DNA of 64,000 nucleotides from Corynebacterium variabile (GTDB taxonomy: Bacteria; Actinomycetota; Actinomycetes; Mycobacteriales; Mycobacteriaceae): assembly GCF_006539825.1 (NCBI RefSeq), contig NZ_BJNT01000001.1, positions 1 through 64,000 on the forward strand, read 5' to 3'. The translations under genes were made by a program, and so were the position numbers. Shown piece after piece: positions 50,918 through 60,252 of the stretch (the first letter of the stretch is position 1; each line of letters starts with the position of its first letter). The notes below the pieces were generated by a model. It was not told where the DNA came from, ran no database searches, and saw nothing but the letters and a program-made list of their open reading frames with translations.

Positions 50918-52096
50918 TCAGTACGCCGTGCCCGCGGCACGGGCCTGCTCCACCACTCCGGGCAGCAGGGCACAAATCCGGTCGATGTCGGCGTCCGTTG
51001 TCGCCGGGCCCATGGTCAGTCGCAGTGCGCCGCGGGCGGTATGCACGTCGACACCCATAGCGGTGAGCACGTGGGAGGCCCGGTTCACACCGGCGGAGCA
51101 TGCGGAGCCGGTGGAGGCGTCCACACCGGCGACGTCGAGCAGCATGATGAGGCTGTCTCCCTCCGCACCGGGGAAACTCATGTGGACATGCGACGGCAGC
51201 GCACCGCCGTCCGGGTCGGTGTAGACCACCGCGTCCGGGATCGACCGGACCACGTCGAGCAGCCGTTCCTGGTAACCGGCGAGTCGGGCGTGCTCGGCGT
51301 CCATCTCAGCGACCGCGGCAGCCAGTGCCGCCGCCGTGGCCGCCGCGCCCTGCGGGTTGACGGTGCCCGACCGCAATTTGCGCTCCTGGCCGCCACCGCG
51401 CACCGGGGTGTCGATGACCGCGTCACGCCGGGCCAGCAGCAGTCCGACGGATTTCGGCCCACCGAATTTGTGCGCGCTGGCCGTCAACGTCGCGACACCG
51501 AGCCCGTGGAAGTCCACCGGCAGGTGCCCGACAGCCTGGACCGCGTCGACATGGGTCGGGATCCCGACGTTCACCGCAGGCCCCACCACAGACGCCAGGT
51601 CGGTGACATTGCCGGTCTCGTTGTTGACCCACATCGCGGTGACCAGGGCGTCCTGCGCGGGGTCCAGCAACCCGACCGCGCCTGGGCGGCCCGGGACGTC
51701 CACCGGGATCTCCACCCGCTCGAACAACGGACCGCCGGGAACGGGAAGGCCACCGCACAGCCAGTCCACGGACTCCCCCACCGCCGGATGCTCGACCGCG
51801 GAGACATGGATCCGCCGGGCACCACAGGTACGCAGCGCACCGAAGGCGAGGCCCTGGACGGCGATATTGTCCGCCTCAGTCCCCGATCCGGTGAACAGGA
51901 CCTCGGCCCGGTCAGCACCGAGCAGTTCACCGATCTGCTCGCGCGCGTCCTCCACGATGCGGGACGCCTCACGGCCGGACGCGTACTGGCCGGCCGGATT
52001 GAGCAGGGACGCGGTGCGCTCCAGCGCGTCCACGGCTTCCGGACGCAACGGGGCGGACGCCGCATGGTCGAGATAGATACGGGACATCCCCGACAT
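50918..52096 (-). CDS. Cysteine desulfurase (IscS/NifS family)
   Basis: PLP enzyme taking sulfur from cysteine for iron-sulfur clusters and tRNA thiolation. 392 residues; N-terminus RIYLDHAASAPLRPEAVDAL, PLP lysine in TLTASAHKFGGPKSVG, catalytic cysteine in STGSACSAGVNRASHV. ATG 52096 overlaps the antiporter stop (TGATG); ATG 52087 (MSRIYLDHA) is an equally reasonable start. It ends four bases from the broken MFS gene, tail to tail. mnmA nearby is a plausible sulfur recipient. Confidence 0.93.
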   Translation of the reverse strand: MSGMSRIYLDHAASAPLRPEAVDALERTASLLNPAGQYASGREASRIVEDAREQIGELLGADRAEVLFTGSGTEADNIAVQGLAFGALRTCGARRIHVSAVEHPAVGESVDWLCGGLPVPGGPLFERVEIPVDVPGRPGAVGLLDPAQDALVTAMWVNNETGNVTDLASVVGPAVNVGIPTHVDAVQAVGHLPVDFHGLGVATLTASAHKFGGPKSVGLLLARRDAVIDTPVRGGGQERKLRSGTVNPQGAAATAAALAAAVAEMDAEHARLAGYQERLLDVVRSIPDAVVYTDPDGGALPSHVHMSFPGAEGDSLIMLLDVAGVDASTGSACSAGVNRASHVLTAMGVDVHTARGALRLTMGPATTDADIDRICALLPGVVEQARAAGTAY

Positions 52097-53697
52097 CACT
52101 CCCCCTCGTGGGGCAGTGCCAGCAGACGGCGGTCGATCTCGTGCATCTTCTCGGCCACCGCGCTCGGGTCCACGCCCTTACGGTACCGGCTGGCTGCGAG
52201 ACTGCGCTGCGCCTCATTGAGGGAGCGACGCCGGATCTCGATAGCCCTGCGCGCAGCTTTCTGACGGCGCACCCGTCGGATCCGTGCGTGTTCGTCGGCG
52301 TCCTCGAGACCGTCGTCACCGTCGTCGAGAGCCGAGGTCGACCGGATCACCTGGAGTCGCTCGTTGATACGGGCCGCGGCCTCCGGGGTGAGATGCTCAC
52401 TGGCCAGTTCCTTGCTGACCACGGCGACCGCGGCGCGGTAGGCGTCGTCGAGAGCCTCCTCGGTGGCATGGTCGGCGGTGTCGTGGAGATCGTAGTTGCG
52501 TTTGAGGTAGGCGGTGAGCGTCGGCAGGGTGAGCCCGGGGATCACCATCGTGCACAGCAGGACGACGAAAGCGACGATCGTGAATTCGTCACGCATCGGG
52601 AAGTCTGTGGGACTCAGTGACAGCACCAGGGCGAAGGTGACCAGACCACGCATGCCGGCCCAGGTGAGCAACAAGACATCGGTCCAGCGCACCGGGGCAC
52701 GGTATCTGCCTCTGCTCCTCGAATTCGCCCACAACAGACCGCTCATCCACACCGCACGGACGGCGACGAGGACGAGAGAGATGACCAGGCCCCAGATCAC
52801 CGGCTTGAGGTGCTCGACCTCGTCGTCGAAGAACGACTCCCGGACGTTCATGCCCATCAGGCCGAAGGCCATACCGGTGACGAGAAGCTCGATGACCTCC
52901 CAGAACGCCGAACCGGCGAGCCTGGCGTCGGCAGCGGTGGCATCCAGCCGGGAGCTGAGCTCCACGGCGGCGACGACCACGGCGATGACGCCGGAGATGT
53001 GGATCTCCTCGCACACCAGGTAGAGGATGAACGGCAGTACCCAGGTGAAGGCGTTACCGGCGACCGGGGAATCGAGCCACTCGACGAACTTCGCGGAGTA
53101 GCGTCCGACAGCCCAGCCCAGGGCGACGGCGCCGAGGGCGCTGTAGACCATGGTTCCGCTGGCCTCGAACCAGTGGATGTCGTCGTGGAACTCTGCGGCG
53201 GTGACCGCCGCACTGAAGATGACGAGGGACGCGGCGTCATTGAACAGGCCCTCGGACTGCAGCGTGCCGATGATGCGACGTGGGATACCGGCGGGCTCCG
53301 CCACAGCCTCGACCGCCACCGGGTCAGGCGGGGCGACGGCCGCGGCCAACGCCAGGGCACCGACAAGAGTGAGCCCGGGGATCATCCACATCGCCGTACC
53401 GGCGACCACGGCCACCGTGACGATGACCAGGACCACCGAGAGGCTGAGAATGGAACGCCACTGGTCACGGAACATGCCCCAGGAGGTCCGTCGGGCCAGT
53501 GCCCACAGCAGCGGGGGCAGCGCCAACGGGAGGATCAGGTGCGGTTCGACATCGACTGTCGGCATCCCCGGGATGAACATCGCGCCGGTGGTGACCAGCA
53601 GCAGCAGGACCGGCCAGGGCAGACCGATCCTGTCTCCCACTCCCACCGTGAGCACGGTCAAGAGCATGAGAGCGAGAACGATGATCAGGGTTGTCAT
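52096..53697 (-). CDS. Na+/H+ antiporter, CPA1 (NhaP/NHE) family
   Basis: 533 residues with about 12 helices in the first ~400 and a charged cytoplasmic tail of ~130 residues rich in Arg/Glu. The CPA1 ion-site region is EGLFNDAASLVIFSAAVTAA (ND motif), with ALALAAAVAPPDPVAVEAVA before it (the PPDPV pattern). Exchange of Na or K for protons is expected. Starts ATG 53697 and overlaps the cysteine desulfurase by one base, so the two are co-translated despite unrelated functions. Confidence 0.9.
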   Translation of the reverse strand: MTTLIIVLALMLLTVLTVGVGDRIGLPWPVLLLLVTTGAMFIPGMPTVDVEPHLILPLALPPLLWALARRTSWGMFRDQWRSILSLSVVLVIVTVAVVAGTAMWMIPGLTLVGALALAAAVAPPDPVAVEAVAEPAGIPRRIIGTLQSEGLFNDAASLVIFSAAVTAAEFHDDIHWFEASGTMVYSALGAVALGWAVGRYSAKFVEWLDSPVAGNAFTWVLPFILYLVCEEIHISGVIAVVVAAVELSSRLDATAADARLAGSAFWEVIELLVTGMAFGLMGMNVRESFFDDEVEHLKPVIWGLVISLVLVAVRAVWMSGLLWANSRSRGRYRAPVRWTDVLLLTWAGMRGLVTFALVLSLSPTDFPMRDEFTIVAFVVLLCTMVIPGLTLPTLTAYLKRNYDLHDTADHATEEALDDAYRAAVAVVSKELASEHLTPEAAARINERLQVIRSTSALDDGDDGLEDADEHARIRRVRRQKAARRAIEIRRRSLNEAQRSLAASRYRKGVDPSAVAEKMHEIDRRLLALPHEGE

Positions 53698-53764
53698 CCA
53701 GTCGGATCCTGTCCGGGGGTCGGAGTGGTCGGTGGGGACTGCAGAAAGTGTGCGGGAAAAGACT

Positions 53765-53797
53765 CAGGGTCCGCACCCCGTCGGGGTGCGGACCCTG
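53765..53797 (-). terminator. Terminator of etfBA
   Basis: CAGGGTCCGCACCCC (53765-53779) pairs perfectly over 15 bases with GGGGTGCGGACCCTG (53783-53797), loop GTC. On the minus strand it is followed by AGTCTTTTCCC. The remaining ~100 bases to etfA contain no gene. Confidence 0.82.
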
Positions 53798-53898
53798 TTG
53801 TCCTGCGGTCACAGTGCCTGTTCTGACGGAATTCACCGTCAAGTCTACCGCGCGGCGGTCACCGGTTCTTCACCGGTACTCACCTGCGGCGGCGGGAA

Positions 53899-54852
53899 CT
53901 ACTTGCGCTTGGCGAGCTCCTCGGTGGCCTGCGGGGCGACCTTGAACAGGTCGCCGACGACTCCGAAGTCGGCGATCTCGAAGATGCCGGCCTCCTCGTC
54001 CTTGTTGACGGCGACGATGGTCTTGGAGGTCTGCATACCGGCCTTGTGCTGGATGGCACCGGAGATACCGAGGGCGATGTAGAGGTTCGGGGAGACCGTC
54101 TTACCGGTCTGCCCGACCTGGAACTTGCCCGGGTAGAAGTCGGCGTCCACCGCGGCACGGGAAGCACCGACGGCGGCACCGAGAGTGTCGGCGAGCGGCT
54201 CCACGACGTCGTGGAAACCTTCCGGACCGGCGACACCACGGCCACCGGAGACGATGATCTTCGCCTCGGTGAGCTCGGGGCGGTCGGCTTTCTCGGCCGG
54301 GGCGAAGGAGTTGATCTTCACCGCGGTCGGACCCGGGGCGGGGAGCTCGACGGCCTGGACGGTACCGGCGGCAGCCTGGTCCTCCGGGTCGACGGCGCCG
54401 GCGCGCAGGGTGTAGACGGGCGAGGTGCCACCGGCGGTGGACTCGACGGTGAAGTCGCCGCCGAAGATGGAGCCGGAGGCGGAGCGGTCGGCATTGATGC
54501 CGATCACGTCGTAGAGGACGCCGGAGGCGACGCGGGCGCCGACGCGGCCGGCGATCTCGTTGCCGTTGGCACCGGCGGCGATGACGACCGGGGCCTGGAG
54601 GGCGGCGGCCAGACCGGCGACGGCGTCAACCTGCGGGGTGACGACGTACTCGGCGGCGAAGTCGGCCTCGGCGGCGTAGATGTTCTCGGCACCGGCGGCG
54701 GCCAGACCGGCCTGCAGCTTCTCGGTGGTGCCGGGGGCGCCGACGACGACGGCACCGACGGTGCCGAAGGCGCGGGCGGCGGTGATGAGCTCGCGGGTGC
54801 TGTTCTTCAGCTCACCCTCGGAGTGCTCAACGAGGACCAGGACGTTGGTCAT
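53899..54852 (-). CDS. etfA: Electron transfer flavoprotein alpha subunit
   Basis: FAD-binding subunit (FixB) of the electron carrier that takes electrons from acyl-CoA and other dehydrogenases. 317 residues. The C-terminal FAD domain holds IIVSGGRGVAGPEGF, QVGQTGKTVSPNLYIALGISGAIQHKAGM and VAVNKDEEAGIFEIADFGVVGDLF, the family signature. Follows etfB by 33 bases with AAAGGA upstream. Confidence 0.96.
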   Translation of the reverse strand: MTNVLVLVEHSEGELKNSTRELITAARAFGTVGAVVVGAPGTTEKLQAGLAAAGAENIYAAEADFAAEYVVTPQVDAVAGLAAALQAPVVIAAGANGNEIAGRVGARVASGVLYDVIGINADRSASGSIFGGDFTVESTAGGTSPVYTLRAGAVDPEDQAAAGTVQAVELPAPGPTAVKINSFAPAEKADRPELTEAKIIVSGGRGVAGPEGFHDVVEPLADTLGAAVGASRAAVDADFYPGKFQVGQTGKTVSPNLYIALGISGAIQHKAGMQTSKTIVAVNKDEEAGIFEIADFGVVGDLFKVAPQATEELAKRK

Positions 54853-54885
54853 GGTTTCAGTAGTCCTTTCCGTGTGTGGGGTGAG

Positions 54886-55674
54886 TTAGATGAGCTTCTG
54901 CTTGGCGAGGAACTCGACCAGCTGGACGCCGCCGTTGCCCTCGTCGGTGACGATTTCACCGGCGGTCTTCTCGGCCTTCGGGGCGGACGCGGTGACCTTG
55001 GTCGCGGCGGCACCGAGGCCGACGTTCTCGGCGGCGACGCCGATGTCGCCGATGCCCAGCTCGCGGATGGTCTTCTTTTTCGCGGCCATGATGCCCTTGA
55101 AGTTCGGGACGCGCGGGGTGTTCGCCTTCTCGGTGACGGACACGATCGCCGGGGTCGGTGCCTCGACGGTGAAGATGCCGTCCTCGGTCACGCGCTCACC
55201 GGTGACCTTGCCGCCCTCGACCGCGAGGGAGCGCAGGTTGGTGACGGCCGGGATCTGGCGGTACTCGGAGAGCAGGCCGGGCACGGCACCGGCGCCACCG
55301 TCGGTGGAGGCGTTGCCGGCGAGGATGATCTCGATGTCCTCGACCTGGTTGAGGGCGTTGGACAGGGTCCACGCGGTACCCAGGGCGTCCGAACCGGCGA
55401 GGGCGTCATCGGTGACGAGGATTCCCTCGTCTGCACCGAGGGACAGCGCCTTACGCAGGGCGGAGGTGGCGCCCGCGGGGCCCACGCTCAGCACGATGAT
55501 GTTGCGGGAACCGTCAGCTTCCTTGAGCTTCAGGGCCGCCTCGACGGCGTTCTCGTTGATCTCGTCCAGGATAGCGTCGCTGTTCTCCCGGTCGAGCGTG
55601 AAGTCGTCATCGGTCAGCTTGCGCTCGGAGTAGGTGTCCGGCACCTGCTTGACCAGAACCACGATGTTCGACAT
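54886..55674 (-). CDS. etfB: Electron transfer flavoprotein beta subunit
   Basis: AMP-binding subunit (FixA). 262 residues with the beginning NIVVLVKQVPDTYSERKL and the signature VEAPTPAIVSVTEKANTPRVPNFKGIMAAKKK near the C-terminus. AGGAAGG precedes the ATG. A TAGACT -10 element (55721..55716) lies upstream. Heads the etfBA operon. Confidence 0.96.
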   Translation of the reverse strand: MSNIVVLVKQVPDTYSERKLTDDDFTLDRENSDAILDEINENAVEAALKLKEADGSRNIIVLSVGPAGATSALRKALSLGADEGILVTDDALAGSDALGTAWTLSNALNQVEDIEIILAGNASTDGGAGAVPGLLSEYRQIPAVTNLRSLAVEGGKVTGERVTEDGIFTVEAPTPAIVSVTEKANTPRVPNFKGIMAAKKKTIRELGIGDIGVAAENVGLGAAATKVTASAPKAEKTAGEIVTDEGNGGVQLVEFLAKQKLI

Positions 55675-55890
55675 TCGTTGGCCTTCCTGCCTTGGGTTCG
55701 ATGTGATCGTCGGTCAGTCTACTCAGATTCGGCCGTGACCTACCCCACAATCACGTAAAAATAGACCTATCTGCCACAAAAATAATGGTTCTGCGATCCT
55801 ATGACCTGCACTGTTGCGAACATACTACAAAAAAATATCTTTTCTCCGTCACCCCCGGGGGGGCTACGTTTCATGGTGAGATATGTCGTT
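55675..55890. other. A/T-rich intergenic region upstream of etfB
   Basis: Most of this 216-base gap is clearly richer in A and T than its surroundings, with AAAAATA repeated (55755-55785) and a run of seven A followed by TATCTTTTCT near 55828-55844, ending in CCCCCGGGGGGG. It carries the etfB promoter (TAGACT at 55716-55721). I see no reading frame of note. Confidence 0.4.
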
Positions 55891-57186
55891 TCACCGCACT
55901 GGACGACATACCGCCGCCACCGGTGACCGACCGATGCGGGCGATGACGACCGTCAACGGGGCACTTCCCTTGAGCGCCCCGCCGGAGCGCATCTTCTTAC
56001 GCAGCACATCAGGGTCCACGTCAGCGCCACGCACCAGGATCTCCAGCGCACCGCAGTCGTGGGCGGCCAACGCGGCCTTCAGTTTCTTCACCTGCACCGT
56101 GTCCAGGACCTCGAAGACGCGCTGCCCCGGCAGCAGGGCATCCCGCACCGTGTCGTCGAACCGGTCACCGGAGAGATAGGCGATGTGCGGGTCCACCCGC
56201 CACCAGCCCAGTCGGGCAGCGTACTGACGCACGAGTCCTGCCCGGACCACCGCGCCGTCCGGATCGAGGATGTAACGGCCCACTGCCCCGACCTCCTCGG
56301 AGTCCCGGTCCGCGGTCGTGAGCACGGCGGTGTCGTCCTGCCCCACCACCACGGCGCGCCGGCCCTGGCTGTGCTGCCCGCCTGTCCCCGGGACAGTGGC
56401 CAGCCCCGGAGTGTAGAGACACGCCTCCTTGACTCCCGGGGCACCGGGACCGCCGGGTGCGACACTGACGACATCCACCTGCCCCTCCCACTCCGAGTAG
56501 TCGATACCCGGGGCACACTTCACCGCCAGTTCCGCACCGGCCGCCTGCCACACCGCCAGCAGATCCGGCAGTGGGGGCAGCAGGTCGCGGGGATCGCGGA
56601 TGCGTCCCCGTGCGGTCCGGCGGGCAGGGTCGGCGACGATGACGTCGGCCCGCAGCGCCGGCACGACCGCATCCGCACGCACCAACGGCACCTCCGGCAG
56701 GTTGATCCGTGCCATGGCCAACCGGGCGGCGTCCAGGTCACCACCGATGACGGTGCCGAAGCGTCCACGGACGTCCGGGGCAGTCAGCCCGGCCAGTTCG
56801 GTGCCGACCGAACAGGTCACGTCGGCGACACTGCGACCCTCGGCCACGGAGAGCAGATGCTGCACCCGGACCTCGGCCACCGCGGCCGGGGTGGCCTGCT
56901 GGGCCGAGTCGGTGCAGGCCATCCAGTCCGTACGGGCAGTTCCGTCGGGATTCACCGGGATCTTCACACCACGCACCGCGGCACGGCGGGCGCCGATGAG
57001 TTCCGCCAGTGCACGCGCCGCCGCGGCAGGATCAACGTCGTCGGCGGCGCCTGTGCCCGCCGCGATCTCCCGCAGCCGGGTAAGGTCGGACAGCTGGGTC
57101 GATGCGGTGAGGTCCAACTGTCCGGCGGCCTCGACCGCCTCAGGATGCGTCGCCAACCACCGGACCTCGGCGACCGTGAAAGTCAC
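55891..57186 (-). CDS. SAM-dependent methyltransferase with THUMP-like domain
   Basis: A 431-residue class I methyltransferase family protein common in actinobacteria. The SAM-binding strand is VADVTCSVGTELAGL with GTVIGGDLDAARLAMARIN, then ADVIVADPARRT (the catalytic-type DPxR). The C-terminal part is the THUMP-like domain named in annotations. Starts GTG 57186, overlapping the upstream Nudix stop by four bases (GTGA), so they are one operon. Probably acts on nucleic acid; substrate unproven. Confidence 0.82.
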   Translation of the reverse strand: MTFTVAEVRWLATHPEAVEAAGQLDLTASTQLSDLTRLREIAAGTGAADDVDPAAAARALAELIGARRAAVRGVKIPVNPDGTARTDWMACTDSAQQATPAAVAEVRVQHLLSVAEGRSVADVTCSVGTELAGLTAPDVRGRFGTVIGGDLDAARLAMARINLPEVPLVRADAVVPALRADVIVADPARRTARGRIRDPRDLLPPLPDLLAVWQAAGAELAVKCAPGIDYSEWEGQVDVVSVAPGGPGAPGVKEACLYTPGLATVPGTGGQHSQGRRAVVVGQDDTAVLTTADRDSEEVGAVGRYILDPDGAVVRAGLVRQYAARLGWWRVDPHIAYLSGDRFDDTVRDALLPGQRVFEVLDTVQVKKLKAALAAHDCGALEILVRGADVDPDVLRKKMRSGGALKGSAPLTVVIARIGRSPVAAVCRPVR

Positions 57187-58091
57187 GAGAACGGGCTGGG
57201 AGGGAGATCCTCCGGGTCGACGGCGAACTTCATCCCCGGGGCGAAGACGCGCTCGGGGTACCCGTACATCCGGGTCTCCATGAGGTAGTACTCCGCCATG
57301 TACGGCAGATCGACCGGCTCCTTGACCACCGGATCGACGGTCAGCTGGGCGGCGAAGTCCATGACCTCCTCGACGCTGCGGAAAGTGTCCAGCATCTTCA
57401 GCTGGGACCAGGTCGGCGGCATGAGGTTGATCTTCCGGTTGCGCCAGCCGTCGAGCAGGGTGCCGGGACGGAACCAACCGGTGGAGGTCGCTTCCCGGGT
57501 GTCACCGTAGGCGGCCTGCCCCTCGGGCATCGAGGCGACGAAGAATGCCGTGTTATAGCGGATCGGCTGCCCCTCCGGGGTCACCCAGTTCGCCCAGGGA
57601 CGCAGCAGATCGCCACGGAGCTCGAGATCGTGCTGCTCCATGAAGTCGGTGAAGGCCAGCCGGTGGTTCTCAAGCTCTGCGCGGAACGGCAGATAACCGG
57701 TGGTGTCCTGCACCGTGCGGCCGTCACGGTGACCGGCCAGCAGGGTGCCGGTCTCCTCGAAGGTCTCGCGCACTGCCGCACAGACCAGCGCCCGTGCGAT
57801 GTCCGGGGAGGTCCGCAGCCGGTCGGCCCACCACTCGGTGGACGGTCCCTTCCAGCCGATCTCCGGGGACGCCGTCCCGTCGCCGTCCACGTCTCCGGGC
57901 ATGTCGCGTGCATCGACGCCACCGCCGGGGAACACCGTCATCTCCGCACAGAACCGCATCGTGGACGCCCGCTCCTGCACGTACACCTCCGGCCCGCTGA
58001 GGGTGTCGCGCAACAGCATCACCGTGGACGCGTGCCGGGGTGGCACCGGCCCCGGCTCAGACCCTGGGTTCCGTGTCCGACTGTCAACCAT
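57183..58091 (-). CDS. Nudix hydrolase, long form
   Basis: A 302-residue Nudix-domain protein of the NUDT19/coenzyme-A-diphosphatase-like group: the N-terminus ASTVMLLRDTLSGPEVYVQER is followed by MTVFPGGGVDARD, and after an insertion the Nudix helix ALVCAAVRETFEETGTLLAG (REx2EExG). The family often acts on acyl-CoA or similar diphosphates; not proven. TAGGGT seven bases before ATG 58091 fixes this start (leaderless). Confidence 0.84.
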   Translation of the reverse strand: MVDSRTRNPGSEPGPVPPRHASTVMLLRDTLSGPEVYVQERASTMRFCAEMTVFPGGGVDARDMPGDVDGDGTASPEIGWKGPSTEWWADRLRTSPDIARALVCAAVRETFEETGTLLAGHRDGRTVQDTTGYLPFRAELENHRLAFTDFMEQHDLELRGDLLRPWANWVTPEGQPIRYNTAFFVASMPEGQAAYGDTREATSTGWFRPGTLLDGWRNRKINLMPPTWSQLKMLDTFRSVEEVMDFAAQLTVDPVVKEPVDLPYMAEYYLMETRMYGYPERVFAPGMKFAVDPEDLPPSPFS

Positions 58092-58105
58092 GTTCCCCAC
58101 CCTAG

Positions 58106-58975
58106 TCAGTTCTGGCGGTGACGCGACCGGCCGGTACGCGGTGCACGGCGCGCGAAGTAGCGCCCGTCCTCCTCGACCCGTAGCTGGATCGGCTGGTGGT
58201 AGGCGCGGGTGAGGTTCTCGGAGGTCATGACGTCGGTGATGAGCCCCCGGGCGACAACCTGTCCCTCGTCGAGGATCAGACCGTGGGTGAATCCCGGGGG
58301 GATCTCCTCGACATGGTGGGTGACCAGAACCATCGCCGGGGCGTCCGGATCCACCGCCATCTCCGAGAGCAACGCGACGAGATCCTCCCGTCCGCCCAGG
58401 TCCAGACCGGCACCTGGTTCGTCGAGCAGCAGCATCTCCGGGTCGGTCATCAGGGACCGGGCGATGAGGACGCGTTTACGCTCGCCTTCGCTGAGCGTCC
58501 CCCATTCCTGCTCGACCAGGTGCAGTGCGCCGACGGTCTCGAGGATCTCCAGCGCCCGGTCGCGGTCACTGTCGTCGTACTCTTCCTTCCACCGGCCGAG
58601 GACGTCGTAGCCCGCGGAGATGACCAGATCGACGACCTTCTCCTCCTCGGGGACGCGGTGGGCGAAGGCCGCCGAGGACAGGCCGACGGCGGTCCGCAGT
58701 TCACGGACGTCGACCTTGCCCAGCGTCTCCCCCACGATCCGCACCGTGCCGCTGGTCGGGAAGAGCATCGCCGAGGCGATTGACATCAGCGTGGTCTTCC
58801 CCGCCCCGTTGGGGCCCAGCACGATCCACCGCTCATCCACCTCGACCTGCCAGCTGACCTGGTCGAGCAGGGCCCGACCACTCCGGATGACGCTGACGTC
58901 GCGGAAGTCGATCACCAGGTCCTCATCGAGGGCCTCAGCGGTGGCGGGAGTGGAGATGAGAGTGGGATCGTTCAC
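58106..58975 (-). CDS. ABC-type ATP-binding protein
   Basis: About 289 residues with one ABC domain: Walker A LGPNGAGKTTLM, signature LSEGERKRVLIARSL, Walker B EMLLLDEPGAGLD and the switch His in LVTHHVEEIP. No permease gene is adjacent, so the partner is unknown or it acts alone (ModF-like ATPases are similar). GTG at 58975 (VNDPTLIS) is preferred to the GTG at 58993. Confidence 0.83.
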   Translation of the reverse strand: MNDPTLISTPATAEALDEDLVIDFRDVSVIRSGRALLDQVSWQVEVDERWIVLGPNGAGKTTLMSIASAMLFPTSGTVRIVGETLGKVDVRELRTAVGLSSAAFAHRVPEEEKVVDLVISAGYDVLGRWKEEYDDSDRDRALEILETVGALHLVEQEWGTLSEGERKRVLIARSLMTDPEMLLLDEPGAGLDLGGREDLVALLSEMAVDPDAPAMVLVTHHVEEIPPGFTHGLILDEGQVVARGLITDVMTSENLTRAYHQPIQLRVEEDGRYFARRAPRTGRSRHRQN

Positions 58976-58999
58976 TCCCCCATGGTGCCACACGGCCGG

Positions 59000-59911
59000 T
59001 CAGAACAACGCGCTGGCCATCCGGGTACGGGCGTCGATGACCTCGGGGTCCGCCGGGTCGTAGAGGGAGAACAGGCCGAGCAGGCGGGTACGTGCGGCGT
59101 CCTTCTCGTCACCGGCGGAGGTGCGAATCCGGTCGATGAGGACGTCGAAGGCCTCGCGGCGGCGTCCCTCCAGCAGCATCCGGTCGATGTCGTCGGCCGA
59201 ACCGTCGGCGGAACGGCCCAGCAGGACGGCGGTCGCGCGGGCTGCCTTGGCCTCACTGACGGCCTCAGCGGGGGCACCCACGTCATCGATCACGGCGTCG
59301 TACAGGGCGACCGCACCGACGTAGTCCTCACGGTCCAGGGCCTCGGCGGCCTCGGTGAACCGTGGATCGGCCGGGGATTCCTCGTCCCCGGCGGGCTCGC
59401 CGGTGGACGGCAGCCCCGGGAGCTTGCCGGCGGTGGCCTGCAGCACCGTGGAGATGAAACGGTCGGTCTGCTCCGGCGGCTGGACGCCCTCGAAACTGGT
59501 CAGCGGACGCCCCGCGGCCAGGGCCAGCACGGTCGGCACCGACTGGACGCCGAAAGCCTGGGCGATCTCGGGTACGGTATCCACGTCGACGTAGCGGAAG
59601 ACCCAGGACGCCGGCTCGGTCTGCCCCAGTGCGGAGGACGCGAAGGCCTGGGACATCTCGTCGGATCCCGGCGCCCGCGAACTGCCGAGCTGGACGATGA
59701 CCGGGACCTGGGTGGAACGGACGACGAGGTCCTGCTCGAAACTCTCCGCGGTGACCGGGGCGGCCAGAGCGACCGGCGCCCCTGAGACCGCCTCCTCTTT
59801 CGCGCGGTCCCGGGCGTCCGCCGCCTCCTTCACGGCACCGAGGTCCACGGCGCGGGCGGCGAAACGGTTGGGGGAGGAATCGGCCGGTCCGGCCGGACGG
59901 GGTGAAGTCAT
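59000..59911 (-). CDS. Thioredoxin-like / TPR co-chaperone (YbbN type), no CxxC
   Basis: A 303-residue protein: thioredoxin fold at about 50-170 (VIVQLGSSRAPGSDEMSQ, then FRYVDVDTVPEIAQAFGVQSVPTVLAL with the cis-Pro) followed by TPR-like repeats (RFTEAAEALDREDYVGAVALYD). The usual CxxC is absent: the active-site loop reads GSSRAPGSDE with no cysteine, so it cannot act as a redox thioredoxin. E. coli YbbN is the model for chaperone function. TAGAAT seven bases before ATG 59911 fixes the start as leaderless. Confidence 0.85.
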   Translation of the reverse strand: MTSPRPAGPADSSPNRFAARAVDLGAVKEAADARDRAKEEAVSGAPVALAAPVTAESFEQDLVVRSTQVPVIVQLGSSRAPGSDEMSQAFASSALGQTEPASWVFRYVDVDTVPEIAQAFGVQSVPTVLALAAGRPLTSFEGVQPPEQTDRFISTVLQATAGKLPGLPSTGEPAGDEESPADPRFTEAAEALDREDYVGAVALYDAVIDDVGAPAEAVSEAKAARATAVLLGRSADGSADDIDRMLLEGRRREAFDVLIDRIRTSAGDEKDAARTRLLGLFSLYDPADPEVIDARTRMASALF

Positions 59912-59957
59912 GCCGTCCATTCTAACGCGAACGACTGCTGCGGCCCGGGACCGGTGC

Positions 59958-60248
59958 TCACCGTCTGGCCCAGCACCCCGCATGCCAGTGCCGTCGGTCT
60001 TCGGCACCACGGTGGCCGTCGGGCCAGGCGACGACATGGGCGACCCCCGGCGGGATGTTCTGGTTACACCCCGGGCAGACGTAGAACTTCACCGCGGAGC
60101 CGGCACCCATGTGACGGACGAACCAGTCCTCCCCCGCAGCCCAGGCCGGACCGGGTTCGCGGCGGGTTCCCCAGTAGGTCGCGCCGTCGCGGGGCAGTTC
60201 GGCCCGTCCGCGTGGCGCCGGGGTGGCTCGTCGGTTGTGACGTGGCAT
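59958..60248 (-). CDS. Small zinc-ribbon-like protein next to nucS
   Basis: A 96-residue basic protein with a probable zinc site: YVCPGCNQNIPPGVAHVVAWP and, later, HWHAGCWARR (CxxC...H...C pattern). Starts four bases after the nucS stop, so it is co-transcribed with nucS, as in other corynebacteria. Role unknown; the pairing suggests a link to DNA metabolism. Confidence 0.8.
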   Translation of the reverse strand: MPRHNRRATPAPRGRAELPRDGATYWGTRREPGPAWAAGEDWFVRHMGAGSAVKFYVCPGCNQNIPPGVAHVVAWPDGHRGAEDRRHWHAGCWARR

Positions 60249-60252
60249 GGGA

